Assembly: GCF_008831285.2 (NCBI RefSeq)
Contig: NC_045143.1
Span: 558,001 to 622,000, forward strand
Length of the DNA: 64,000 nucleotides
Direction: 5' to 3'
Origin: Nymphaea colorata
Taxonomy: Eukaryota; Streptophyta; Magnoliopsida; Nymphaeales; Nymphaeaceae
This document shows positions 50,612-64,000 of this stretch, piece by piece. Below the pieces are notes generated by a model. That model was given only the letters and a program-made list of their open reading frames with translations, was not told the DNA's origin and did not search any database. The translations under genes were made by a program, and so were the position numbers. Positions within the stretch are counted from its first letter, which is position 1; each line of letters opens with the position of its first letter.

Positions 50612-50755
50612 TAGAGGAGCCAGAAATTTTTTTCTGGTGGGGGCACTCATTCAATATCTTTCATTTCTTTGGGGCACTTACACATATAAAAATCAAATAT
50701 ATTAAAACATTAACATATATATTAAACTAATTTTGGCCACTAGCCACAAGAGAAG
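50612..50755. mobile_element. remnant of the GGAGCCAG-type short element
   Basis: Starts near CTAGAGGAGCCAGAAATTTT and ends near TTTTGGCCACTAG, weakly inverted. The interior ACATATATATTAAACTAATT is shared with 20,937-21,115. Confidence 0.45.
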
Positions 50756-52591
50756 AAGGAAGAGAAGGGGGCTTCGGTTCTCGGTCTGGTTGTGGATTCC
50801 TCTTCCTCTTAACCCGAAAATATGGGGAACTAACTGCCGCCACCTATGCTTCTTGGGGAGCTGTCGCCTAGTCCTGCTTAGCACTTTTAACTACGTATGT
50901 CATGTGAAAACTCAAAAACCTAAGTCTCTCTTACAGACTCATGCTGATTAAAGAAAAAAAAAAGGAACAAACCATTCAATGAGTGTATACAATTCGACAG
51001 AAGTTGGTCGCTCGCTTGCAATTATTGTTGCACTTGCTAATTTGATGAACAAACTCAGTACATAGCCAAGCAAAAAGTGCGACTCTTTTGTGATCTTGCA
51101 GCTATTTCCTACTATCTTATGCAAATTAAGACCAATAATTTGATATCTAGAAGAGAGAAGAGAGACGTTTGGAGTGATCTATCTTGGAAGAGGGCCAGTG
51201 CTTCTGGGATGTGGCAGCTCAACGGCAAACAACGTTTAATTTTCTGATAACGACTTCGTGCACATCAAAAGAATTTGATCAACAGTTTAACGATCAGTAT
51301 GTGCGTCAGCAAGAAATAAGTGCCAAACTTTTGTTGTTCGTGCGTTATCTTTCATGCCTACGAACCCAAAAATCGATTAAAATGTATTGTCCTCTGTCAT
51401 GCTTTTGGAAACAAAAATCATGATTTTTTAGCTCCTCAGGTTTTGAAGCACTGCGGATCGTTAGATTTTTTTATCCTTAATTTTCATTTTTTATACCGCA
51501 AAATAATATAATTTGAAACTCGATGTTTCTAGTTAAATTACATAGACCGCAGTATTCAATTTATTTTCAATGATATAACTAGTTGATTATACGGTTTTGA
51601 AACTTTAGAGAAAGCAAGATTATATCCTACAGTCATCTATGAATGTAATTTAGGCAGACTTCTTTCTAGAAATCCAACCTGACAGATGTTAATGGAGCTC
51701 GGCTCTGTTGAATATGTTTGTGCCACTGGGATTGTCCCAAAACAGATTGAATTTTTCAAAATTCAGAACATGAGTCTCAAACAGTATCACCTTCGAAAAT
51801 TAAATTGATCAAATGAAACCAGGTCGCAAAGCAATTCTAGATCTCAAGAGCAAAAGGTTAAGGAGGGGGGTTTCGGCTTCTCACTCGGGCGGTGGGTTTT
51901 CTTTTCTAGTGCTCATCCGCACTAAATCTTGAAAGGAAATAGCGATAGACAAGTGTGAATTAGCATAAATTTACTGTGAAGAAGCATAAAATGAAAAAAA
52001 AAAAAAAAAAAAAAATTGACCGTGCTCTTTCTTTAAACCGAAACATATTATATATAGGATATTTCGCTACCAATCTCATCATATATGCTCATATCGTGGC
52101 ATGGGGCCACTGCCTGGAAGGAAAAGCATTTCATATCTAAAACAAGACAAACAACATGTGAGGTCCAACAAGGTAACGGCATATAGCGCAACAAGAACGA
52201 GTCTCCAAGCCAAAGAGACAAAGAAAGAGCTGCTTTCTTGAGTTAAATTGATCATTTTCAACAAGGAGGCGAGCCATTGGCAGTTCTGTACTCCGAATAA
52301 AATGAGTAATGAAAAGGCTACTGGAGAATATAGACAGAGAAGGCATGTACTTGGAAGTCAAATTTGTTTTCTCCACTTGGTCTGTATAGACTAGAAGAAT
52401 TCAAAGCAAAAGTGATTCTCTCTGTCTCTCTCAATCATTGTATTACCACTTCACCAAGATCTAGAGCATATAAGAAGACATGAATTTTAGTGAGTCCAAG
52501 ATCGAGGTAGATGCTGCAAGCGCATGAAAGCTTGGTATCACCAACTCCACTTGTGGGTTTACATTGCCTCTTCCAACACCATTCCCGTGAT
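50756..52591. other. spacer, no supported gene
   Basis: AT-rich; an A-tract of about 22 lies at 51,994-52,015. Open frames are short and lack recognisable features. Confidence 0.5.
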
Positions 52592-52772
52592 CAGGGGTGG
52601 AGGCAGGTGTTGACATGGTGTGGGCAATTGTCCATACTGACCCGTAAAACATGTTTGTTTTATGATGAAATTTTATAGCAATTTTTTTTCATTTATATAT
52701 ATAGATGCCCCTTGAAAAATTTAAATTATATATATATTAATCTGTAATTAGAATTTTCTGGCTCCGCCCTTG
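52592..52772. mobile_element. hAT-like MITE, 181 bp, with clear terminal inverted repeats
   Basis: The left end CAGGGGTGGAGGCAG and the right end CTGGCTCCGCCCTTG (reverse complement CAAGGGCGGAGCCAG) match at 12 of 15 positions. The interior holds TGTGGGCAATTGTCCATA, nearly the palindrome seen at 63,345. No ORF and no clean target duplication. Confidence 0.65.
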
Positions 52773-53791
52773 ACCATCTACTCAAGCTGCCACTTTTTTA
52801 CTGCTCTCTGCAAAATCGAACAAATAGAGACAAGAGAAAGTTTACTTCACAACCAACGTCGATGACAGAGACCACGGCCACCAACAGCATGTCGACCATC
52901 AACCATAATCAAACTGCCTTATTTCAAACAATTTTGATATGCCAGCCTCAAATTAACCAAGTTGCGCATTTGGCATGCACGAATGAAATATTTTAACACT
53001 AAAAATTGCCCGGATATAGTTCGGGGCATCTTACCGTGATATTTCATGTAAAGCAATTCCAATTTTTGCCTAGCGATCGCCATTAGTCGAATCTTTTGAC
53101 GGCTCCAATTCCAGCGGTTCTTGGAAACGATTTTAGGAAACAAGTTTTCAATTTGTTTCCTAAAATCATTAGTTGTAAGACACACCAACCTCGTCCTAAT
53201 TGTATGATACACCAAGTGTTACAAATCATTAGTTTGGTATGAAGCTTTTCACCAGTCATATTGGTTGAACAAGCAAATCCTGAACCACTAAAACTCCATT
53301 GCTCTGGATCCAATTCCACGAACAACTCTTATGAGAAGGTTGCGGCGCCCACGAACACACGCAAGATAACCCAAACCCATGAGCAATTCTTTGCTTTTTT
53401 CCATGTCAAAGGAGGATCCTGTTAAGATGTAAAAGAATGAATACCAACAGGCAACAGTGGCCTTGTGTGGGGAGTTGCTCCTCAATATAAAAAGTTTTGC
53501 AATGCTAAAACAGTAGCGGAGCAGAAACAGAAACAGAAATCTGCCGATGATTTGCACTATTGCTTACTCCGCTTCAAATCATGTTCACGTTCAACATTTA
53601 GCCGCGTGAAAAGCAGAATGCGGGCAAAAGAAATTGTCATTTGAAACAAACCAGATAAATTTCTTTGTACGCCACTCATGACCAGCTGAAACTACAAGCA
53701 TCAGAAAACGAAAGAAGAAAATTGTTTTCTGCAACTGCTAACTGCAAAACTGCGTTAACCCAGTTCGCTTGACACACAACATCTGAACTGT
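52773..53791. other. 3' flank of the eL36 gene
   Basis: Two overlapping minus-strand frames (52,919-53,215 and 53,288-53,557) have no recognisable domain. The eL36 3'UTR should lie in the last few hundred bases. Confidence 0.45.
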
Positions 53792-56220
<2,429 letters not shown>

Positions 56221-56229
56221 CTCCACCTC

Positions 56230-56656
56230 CTACAAATCAAAACAAGCAGAAAGAAAGGATTAAGGAACCACGTCTGCCCGTGTGAGCGTATTGCCCTTTA
56301 TATATAGCTCCGAACACATCCTAATCTCACAAGAAACCAAAACCAGTGGAATTTCCCTGAATGAAAGGGAAAACCAAAGATTTCTGATGCCCAGTCTGTC
56401 GTGCACCAAAAAAAAAAAACGGAAGGATCAACTATCAAGGAATTTTTATCTCAGAAATTGCGAAGACCCCACTACTCCACGGTCAATCAACTAAGCCACG
56501 AAATATGGCAGTTAATTTAACAACCTATGAAGCATTCCCTCCAACGAGACAAATCCAAAATCGGAACACCTAAAATTGCAAGCAAAAGCAAACTCCACCG
56601 ATGAAGAAAGCCAATATTCAGAAATCCAAAAGTCTTCATTTCATAATAACAGGAAT

Positions 56657-56698
<42 letters not shown>

Positions 56699-56910
56699 TC
56701 TAGCATTTGAGGATGAAACAGGAGATTTTATTCATCAAATTCCTAACGGAAATGGGAGAGGACCAAGCATAGCATAATGAACAAAAAGAATATATCATGA
56801 CTCCCTCCAACTAAAAAAAATCAGAGCAAGAAGAGAATACAACTACGATACGAACTACGGTTGCTTCCTGATCTAAGAAATGATCACATACAAATCGAGA
56901 GAGAAATTAC
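56230..56910 (-). other. 5'UTR intron of eL36
   Basis: The acceptor ..TTTGTAG ends at 56,230 and the donor GTAATTTC starts at 56,910, giving 681 nt. It contains a 35-bp (GA)n run (56,661-56,695). 5'UTR introns are common in plant ribosomal-protein genes. The donor is predicted, not proven. Confidence 0.6.
56661..56695. repeat. (AG)n microsatellite in the eL36 5'UTR intron
   Basis: About 17 uninterrupted AG units. Confidence 0.95.
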
Positions 56911-56978
56911 CCGCCAACTGAACCGCCAGAGATCGAGCAGCCCTGAAGCTCACCAACACGGACGGAGAAGAAAAACCA

Positions 56979-56993
56979 AAACCCTAACCCTAG
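56979..56993 (+). promoter_or_regulatory. double telo-box AAACCCTAACCCTAG in the eL36 promoter/5'UTR
   Basis: Two overlapping copies of the telomere-like ACCCTA motif lie just upstream of the predicted first, non-coding exon end. Telo-boxes are established elements of plant ribosomal-protein gene promoters. Confidence 0.75.
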
Positions 56994-56999
56994 ACGTAG

Positions 57000-59764
57000 T
57001 TATACGGCGGGTGCCGCGCGGGAAGGCAAATTACAAATATAGACAACGTTTCTTTGCAAGTTTCCCTCATTTATCCCATTCGAATCCTATCCGGATCTTA
57101 TAACGGGATCCAAGACCAAAACCGTGGTAATGAACCTATCGAGGTTTGCCTACAAATTCCGGATGCTCTTGTATTTTACTGTTGCAAGATATGGGTGCCC
57201 TTCCTTAAAATGTCGAATTACTAAATTACTTATATAATATATGTTGTAATATTTTTCTATGCAATTCAACTATTGAAGTATGTTATATAGTAATAATAAT
57301 ATATACATGTTTATTTTGTTATATATATAATAAAAAAAAACTCTCGCCGCACCGCCGCACTTAAATTTTTGGGATGTGCTGCTCCCGCACCCCGCACTCA
57401 GGTGACATATGTACCAGACTATAAAGTTTGAATCCCCTAGTTATTCTTAGATTTGGGCTCCTAAAGTAAGATCCAAAATGCATTTTAAATGGATTTGAGC
57501 TCTTAGATTTGAGTTTAATTTAGTCACTCAACTATTACCCGATTGTAGTTTTATATGGAAGTACCCCTATGATCTTACAATTGCAAGTGTTTTCCTATAT
57601 AAGATTTGATTCAAGGAAATTCAAATGAACATGCTTTGTCAACGGAAAACAATCGACATCTTATTGATTCTTGTCATATCAATCATGCCAACCAAGTTTT
57701 AGATTGTTAAAAACGTCATTGAGACAAACTAAAACATTATGAGATCTGAAATACTTGCAAAACACGACTAAATTCCTTCTTCTACTATAGATTCTAGTAA
57801 TGAATCTACGAGTTTTTTATTCAACTGCACACAAGATTAAATTTCAAGCGTTCTTGTACAAAAGCCTTTAATGGGGTGTATGCTTTTGAATTGCATAGAA
57901 TCAAAATCATACATTTAAATTGAGATTTGGTATGTTTTTTTTTTTCATTTTCCAAATCAAGAAGTTTTGTGAAAGTCATTAAAGTGGTTTGATAGAGAGA
58001 AGACTATGTGAGAGTCATATGAATCTGCCCCAAAAATTAACCACTTATCACTGTCATTTCTTTTCTTATTACAATTATAACAATCTTCAAATCATTTTGC
58101 CCTCAAAACAGTGTTTTAAGTCGTTTCGAGACACAGTCAAATCTTGAATTGAGAAAAAACCTAGTTTTGACAAAACATCATAACATTTTCTAAAGGGCAT
58201 AAATTAACTATGCTTTACAAACTGAATAAAGAGCTAGGTTGTCACAAAACTTGAAAATGTCATTATTTTCACTCTCTTTTTATGATTCTCAGTTAAAGAT
58301 CCCCGGAATGCATTCAAAAGCACAACATGCCAATCTAGAACACATTTTTGCATTCCTAAAGGATAAGGTCGGGTGTCGGGTCAAGTACCTGGTACTCGTC
58401 CCGACTTGGGCATAGGCTTGGGTCTGAAAAAAAGCATTGGGCCGGCCCGGGTGGTGAAGAACCAAGGTTCCTATTCCCCTTCAATTGCACTTCCATCTAA
58501 GCACTTTTGACCTTGATATAACATGTAATTGTCTATTTGAATGGTCGATTTAGGCACCTCGAGTCTGAACTTAAATGAGATCCATTTATAATCCAGACCC
58601 GATCGATCACACGTAAAAACCTGTATCCAAAAGGGCATATGCAAGTTCTTTTCATCTATTTTTATGCATTGCAATACCAAAACTAATGATCTGATATGAA
58701 CAGACTCAAAGTGCCAAGGTCCGAGCCCAATCCAGCCTTTCTTGGTGCTCCTCGGGTCAAGGCTGAACCTGCCGGTTATTGTCCCTCGCTAAGGCTGAAA
58801 AACTGATCAAAAATTGTTCATGTGAAATCATTTGGATCTTGCATCACATCTTTTCATGATCAACCGGACCTTGTGGATCCATGTATATCATTTTTGTCCT
58901 TCTCTACTTGGTGAAAGGAATCACATCATGAGGCTTGGACGCTGTCCCAACTATGCCTACATCCTGAGCCTGTACTCGGTTCCTTTACACTTTCACATGA
59001 GCCTAGCTGGGTCAGCTACATGCTAACCAGCCCAAGCTTAGCTAGCTGGGCCTTACAGCTATTTTGGAGAGCCTTAGATCAAATCTAACAAGCATGAAAT
59101 CCATGGCATAAGCAAACAGTGAACTTCCATAATTGTAGATTGAAAGTTATGGAGCTGTAATCCGGGGACGAGGGGGTTGGATTACAGATCCATGGGTTTA
59201 AGATCACTGTGGATCTGTGACATTCGCAGATCTCAAATCCGAAGCTATCAAACACATCTTACAAGGTTCTTTCTCGAGGAAGCAATTACGATTTCATTGC
59301 GTATCAATTTATTGAACACCAATGCATGATTCAAGGCCCAATCTGTCCTCTACTACTGCAAAGTGGGCTACAATCGTTCACAAGTCCACATTAAGCCGCT
59401 GCCCACTTCGTTTTCTCCTCGGAATCATTAAAATATTTCAACTTTGCTGCATCTTGTTCCCCATTTTCTTTCTCTTTGGAGTTGGCCGATGTCCTTGGCA
59501 TCAGTTTGAACCTCCCCAACTAAACAAACTTCCGTTCTTCTAGGCGTCTTGTCTTCTTTACAAACTTTCAAAGTGCTCCAAGCCAGCGCTTAATATGTAC
59601 CTACAAGGAATCACCAATGCGTTGATTACACGCCGTCGGTGAAAGGCAATAACATACTTATTTTTTTTGTAGCATATATATATATATATATATTGAAAGT
59701 TTTCGGGTCATACTTAAGAGTTTAATGTATGAGAGTACAGCGAGATAGTAAACAATTAAAGAGC

Positions 59765-59767
<3 letters not shown>
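57000..59767. other. spacer beyond the eL36 promoter, repeat remnants
   Basis: AT-rich to about 58,350. From about 58,360 to 59,060 there are phrases such as GGGTGTCGGGTCAAG, GGGCCGGCCCGGG and CTGGGTCAGC typical of a GGCC/GGGTC-rich plant repeat. At 59,160-59,260 lies the repeat shared with 28.0-28.2 kb. No gene is supported. Confidence 0.45.

Positions 59768-59801
<34 letters not shown>
59768..59801. repeat. (GA)n microsatellite
   Basis: About 17 uninterrupted GA units. Confidence 0.95.
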
Positions 59802-59805
<4 letters not shown>

Positions 59806-60121
59806 CCCTCTTTTGTCAATCAAAAGTTCGATTTTCATAAGCATTAGCATTACTCTTCAATGGGCATCGGAGGCCAAGGACTGAGGGTGAAGCCCTAGAG
59901 TCTTTTATTGTAAGAGCTCTCTCTCTCCCTCTCTCTCTACACATACACATTCATGAAACTCTAAGAACAATATTATTTATAAGAATGATGCTGTCTAAGT
60001 TCAGTCTGGTTAATTTCTCGGAGAAGTGGCGATACCTTCAACTTCTTACAAGAATTAAGAACTGATTTTTAAATATAATTTCTTTTTCAGGTTCAATTTT
60101 TTGCTTAATTTATGTAAATGT

Positions 60122-60125
<4 letters not shown>

Positions 60126-60202
<77 letters not shown>
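60126..60202. repeat. compound microsatellite (CT)n-(AT)n
   Basis: A CT run (60,126-60,156) passes into an AT run (to 60,202), the same arrangement and orientation as at 19,219-19,316. Confidence 0.95.
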
Positions 60203-60205
<3 letters not shown>

Positions 60206-61914
60206 CAGATGCATACACACATACACATTTATGGAGAATGGCAAAGTGGATGCTTTGTGACCTTACAAAAAAAAGATACGGTTCACATGGCCCACTGTTA
60301 CACAAAAGTCCGCTTGTTTGTTACGAGGACTTATTTTTTTAATTTTGTATTTTTAATGCCATCATGGGCATAAAGAACCGAGAATTCTAATTAAGAAAAC
60401 AAAAAAAAGATTGAAAAGTGATGGCAGATCTTTTGCAAACACGAAAATTAGGAAGAGGATCGGGAAAGGTATCTCGACAGTGAAGGAAGCTCCAAAACTT
60501 TCTCTTCCTGCCATCATTTTCATGGCCTTCTACAGTGGTTTCTCGAACAAAGAATCCTCTAAAGTAAAAATGGAGCTCCTGCCTTTCTCTTGCTTCTATT
60601 ATATGCATCGCCTTTTGAGTTTTTCTTTTTCTCTTTTGTTATAAGGAAAACTGATCCTTTGCACGTGATGTTCTGCTGAAATTTTAGTGAACATTTTTTA
60701 GTACTTCTACGAGCCACCAAGTTTTCTATGCATATTCTTGGCGACAAGAATACACTGTTATTGTCTTAAAAATACAAGAGATTCATGAAACTCTCTTACT
60801 TTTTAGAGCAAATTCATGAAACGATAACAATATGTTGATACTGTCTGTCAAATGGCCCTTAAAAGGTGAAACAGAATCTTTTTTTTAAGCTAGACCAACA
60901 AGTAATTCATGCAATTTTCCAGCAAAAATTGCATATAAGTGAGCATTACATAGTCTAAAGCGTTGAATCCATGCCATACATCATAGTTCCTGATAAGCAA
61001 ATTAAGAATACAGTCCACAGTTTTAAGTCATGAAACCAAATATTACAGGGACATTTTTCTTGAACTTAAACTTTCTTATCATTTTTAGAATAAAACTGGG
61101 CAGCGACTTCCACATTTTGTATGTGACAAAGCAAGATAGAGAGAGAGAGAGAGAGTATTTTTATTATTGTTTTGAATGGGAAGCAAGTAAGAAGGACCAT
61201 TTGTTTTCTTGTCTGCTGGATCATGTGCTTGCATCACGAGGCTGGCTGCCCACATCTCATTTCAAAGTCATTCTCTCACTACAATTATGGTTCACACTTT
61301 GGGTGCAGTCAGGAACTGTCTCCCTGCTGCTAACATTATTGTTCTTGTCACAGCTGAGTCTGTACTGCTATCAACTAGCGTATCATAACGCATCGACTTT
61401 GGAAGTGATAAGGACACTCTTACTGTGTATTCCTTCCTTGAGATGCCAACCTAGAGGTAGAAACAGGAAACCAGGCGAGCTACAGCTACTTACAGGGTTT
61501 GGCCGAGACATTCTCTCATTCAATCATATATAGATTAATTAAGCAAAAATAGATGCGCTTCAACAGTATTTTACACTATAAGTTGGATCACAAATAAAAG
61601 TTGCTAACTGCAGTTATCAAATGAAAAGAAGGCTGCTAGTCTCTGGTTCGAGCCGAATTGCCGCCGCTCTGAACCTGTATACTAGTTGACATGCATCGAA
61701 GGCTCCTCCGCACCAAGCACCTTTCTAACTCGGGTCCTTAAGAGCTTCAACTTTTATTCGGGCCTTCTACTCACTCAAAGCGAAAAACCAGTTGGTATTC
61801 TTAGTAGAAGACCCCTAAAGCAATGCCCATTATCTTTTTTTCCTTGTTTTTCTTTTAACCATTGGTCGCAGAGAATCGGATAACCATATTAGATGGCTAG
61901 CCAAAGTCACTATT

Positions 61915-61916
<2 letters not shown>
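60203..61916. other. spacer, no supported gene
   Basis: A plus-strand frame of 167 codons at 61,030-61,533 is the largest; it includes a (GA)n-derived RERERE run and shows no domain. A possible B-box-like TGGTTCGAGCCGAA lies at about 61,642. Confidence 0.45.

Positions 61917-61968
<52 letters not shown>
61917..61968. repeat. (AT)n microsatellite
   Basis: About 52 bp of uninterrupted AT. Confidence 0.95.
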
Positions 61969-61971
<3 letters not shown>

Positions 61972-62950
61972 GATACATATATTTTAGGACCTACTGTGGT
62001 TTTTGCTGAAAGACATTTAACCAAGGATGGCAGATCAGCATCAAGATGTGCATGATTAGTCTATTTCATGGGTTGGAATTTAGTCTGTCAAAGTGAGTGG
62101 ACCCAGCAACAAAGAATGCAGTGGTAGGTTCAATCTTCACCTGCCTCACTCAAGGGAGAGATCAGCTTAACTCTTCACGATCACTTTTTTTTTTATGTAA
62201 AAAAAAGTTTGGTGTAATTAAACGGTTGAAGATGGCACGTATAAGTTTATGACATATGCTTTTCATATTATATTTTCTAAACTTCGAATCTGATTTTTAT
62301 ATATATATTTTGCTGGACCAAACTCCACCCCTCTACACGACTTGTTTGAGGGTAGGTATTGACTTAGACAGTTCGGCGCCTATGGTGCAGACTTTGTTTG
62401 GCTCGATCTGCTTCAATTATTACACCAGCAATCGAACCTTTTTAGCTATGTATTAGCAATATATATTCACATAATCTTATGTAGAATGAGAAAAGAAAAA
62501 GAAAAATAAACTTTGGAAATTTTTTTTTAGATTTACCAAGGAAAAAGATGAAGGAATATTCGAATATGTGAAAATAATCATGCCTTAAACGGTGAGACAA
62601 TTTCAGAGTTTTCAGTTTCCTGATAAATGTGACAAACAACATGTGCTGCTACCACCAAATTTGGGATCTCAAAAGTTTTCACAAGGAAATCAATGTCAGG
62701 GACTTCTGAACTAAAGATTCTCTTAGTTCAGGAACTTGGTCGTTCGCAGGAATATTAATGGGAAGCAGCGAAAGCAAGTAGCAGGGTCGAGGAGAGATGC
62801 GCGTCGGTGCTGACAGTGGGAAATACGCAATTCCATGATTCCTTGACCTTGAAATGAGCAAATCTCTCGACCAAAAACAAATCAAACACGTCGTTTTATA
62901 AAGAGGGTTCTAAGAAATTTGTTCCCTTGGAACGACACTTTCGGATCATT

Positions 62951-62983
<33 letters not shown>

Positions 62984-63126
62984 ACGATAACTTGAAATAT
63001 ATTTTTATTTAGTTGTGAATTCATTTTTAAGTCATGGATTTTTATTTTGAAAAAAAAAAATCAGCATTGGTAGCATGCAGTGTCATTAAAATAAGGAATT
63101 GAGCCAAACCCTGAATTAGCTGGCTC
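61969..63126. other. spacer, no supported gene
   Basis: AT-rich; a (AT)n run is at 62,955-62,983 and an A10 run near 63,051-63,060. No coding region recognised. Confidence 0.5.
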
Positions 63127-63210
63127 GCCAATGGCTGGTAAGCAGCATGTCGCTAGTTCAAATCTCACGCCAATGGCTGGTAAGCGGCATGTCGCTAGTT
63201 CAAATCTCAT
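63127..63210 (+). repeat. 42-bp tandem duplication carrying SINE-like B-box motifs
   Basis: The unit starting GCCAATGGCTGGTAAGC and ending TTCAAATCTCA(C/T) occurs at 63,127-63,168 and 63,169-63,210 with two differences. Each unit holds GTTCAAATCTC, related to the segments at 12.5 and 42.5 kb, so a SINE-like head has been duplicated in place. Confidence 0.8.
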
Positions 63211-64000
63211 AGGCATCTCACTTTTGCCAAAGCATGGTAAAGATTACTAGCTATAAAATTTTATATTTTAAAAGTACATCAATATGTAAATAAAAAAAAA
63301 TTCCTGAAAGATCAATGTGAAAGTAAGAATTTTGTTTAAGTCTATGTGGGCAATTGCCCACACAATGCCCATACGAGCATCTGCCCAACTTACCTCACAA
63401 GAAGACGTCATTCTGACTACATGTCTGCGCCATACACAAGCGAACGTGCTCGCACTGACTCATAGATGCGTTAATTTTTTTAGTAACTTTTTATTGCTTT
63501 CGTCGTTTTTATTAAGTATTGTTTTAATAATAAAAAAAACTGGAAACAATCTGTTTGGTTGATTAGAAAAGAGCAAAACCAAAGTTTAATTTAAAATTTC
63601 AAATTTACCTCCATGCTTCCCGGAAAACATGGAAGCCCAGTTTGAACTTTAGGTTTATCATTTTGACCATCATGTGAATAATCTTATTTAATAATCTTCA
63701 GGAAATATTATATTTTTTTCCTATAGCTTCAAGCTTTTTTACTTATTTATTAAAAAGCCACGAACTTATCCATACGCAAAACCACAAAGAACAGTCACTT
63801 TTTATTAACTGCTGACGATTTAAAAGTGATAACAACAATAACAATGTTAAAGCATTGATTTTAACGTTATTTTGAGTGTTTATAAATGACGTTATATTGA
63901 AAATGGTGACAGACTTATGTCAACTTGACGTTTTTAGCCACAGCTTTTCCTAAACAAGCTCCCCAAAAAATGGCTTGGGTTTGACAGTGGCAGAATCCCA
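63211..64000. other. spacer with a palindrome, no supported gene
   Basis: A perfect 18-bp palindrome, TGTGGGCAATTGCCCACA, lies at 63,345-63,362 and is shared in diverged form with the MITE at 52,592-52,772. A GAGCATCTGCCC tail suggests another degraded copy of that element type. The remainder to the window end is AT-rich. Confidence 0.45.

Noticed and set aside
61030-61533. 167-codon plus-strand frame
   Set aside because: Contains a microsatellite-derived RERERE run and no recognisable domain; hydrophobic stretches come from T-rich DNA.
63110-63235. Possible tRNA gene because of B-box-like GTTCAAATCTC
   Set aside because: No cloverleaf with acceptor stem and anticodon arm can be drawn; the motif is repeated elsewhere in the window, so a SINE-like repeat fits better.

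Overview
This window is nuclear DNA of a flowering plant. It carries five recognisable plant-type protein genes with GT-AG introns: a two-exon cytosolic HSC70, a FAR1/FHY3-related factor, a DOF zinc-finger factor, a PUB13/14-type U-box/ARM ubiquitin ligase and ribosomal protein eL36. The spacers are long, AT-rich and full of (TA)n, (GA)n and small transposon remnants. I cannot place the species more closely. There is no rRNA gene, CRISPR array, operon or other prokaryotic feature.

Layout. 1-654 (-): first coding exon and part of intron 1 of an HSC70 gene that runs off the left edge. 655-985: its promoter, with a perfect heat-shock element. 1.0-9.0 kb: spacer with a possible decayed coding region and small tandem duplications. 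9,003-11,767 (-): a complete HSC70 of 649 aa, a tandem relative of the left-edge gene, followed by a related promoter. 12.2-14.5 kb: spacer. 14,923-17,004 (+): FAR1-related sequence protein of 693 aa with two mini-uORFs. 17.0-31.0 kb: repeat-rich spacer with MITE-like elements, a perfect 30-bp inverted repeat and a duplicated repeat block. 31,301-32,528 (+): DOF factor of 362 aa in two exons. 32.5-43.9 kb: repeat-rich spacer with a hAT-like MITE that keeps its target duplication. 43,900-49,028 (-): U-box/ARM E3 ligase of 661 aa in four coding exons, ending in a pure CAG polyglutamine tract. 49.0-53.8 kb: its upstream region and a repeat-rich spacer. 53,792-56,220 (-): eL36 of 110 aa in three coding exons plus a 5'UTR intron and telo-box. 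57-64 kb: spacer with microsatellites and repeat remnants.

The genes have unrelated jobs (protein folding, light/transposase-derived transcription control, vascular-type transcription control, ubiquitination, translation). No cluster or shared pathway is evident except the HSC70 tandem pair. I found no convincing new biological system. The strongest observations are the HSC70 pair (10 exon-1 differences, all synonymous) with conserved promoter blocks, the CAG12 tract in the E3 ligase, the uORFs and altered transposase motifs of the FAR1-related gene, the 30-bp inverted repeat, and a family of CAGNGGNGGAG-ended short elements.
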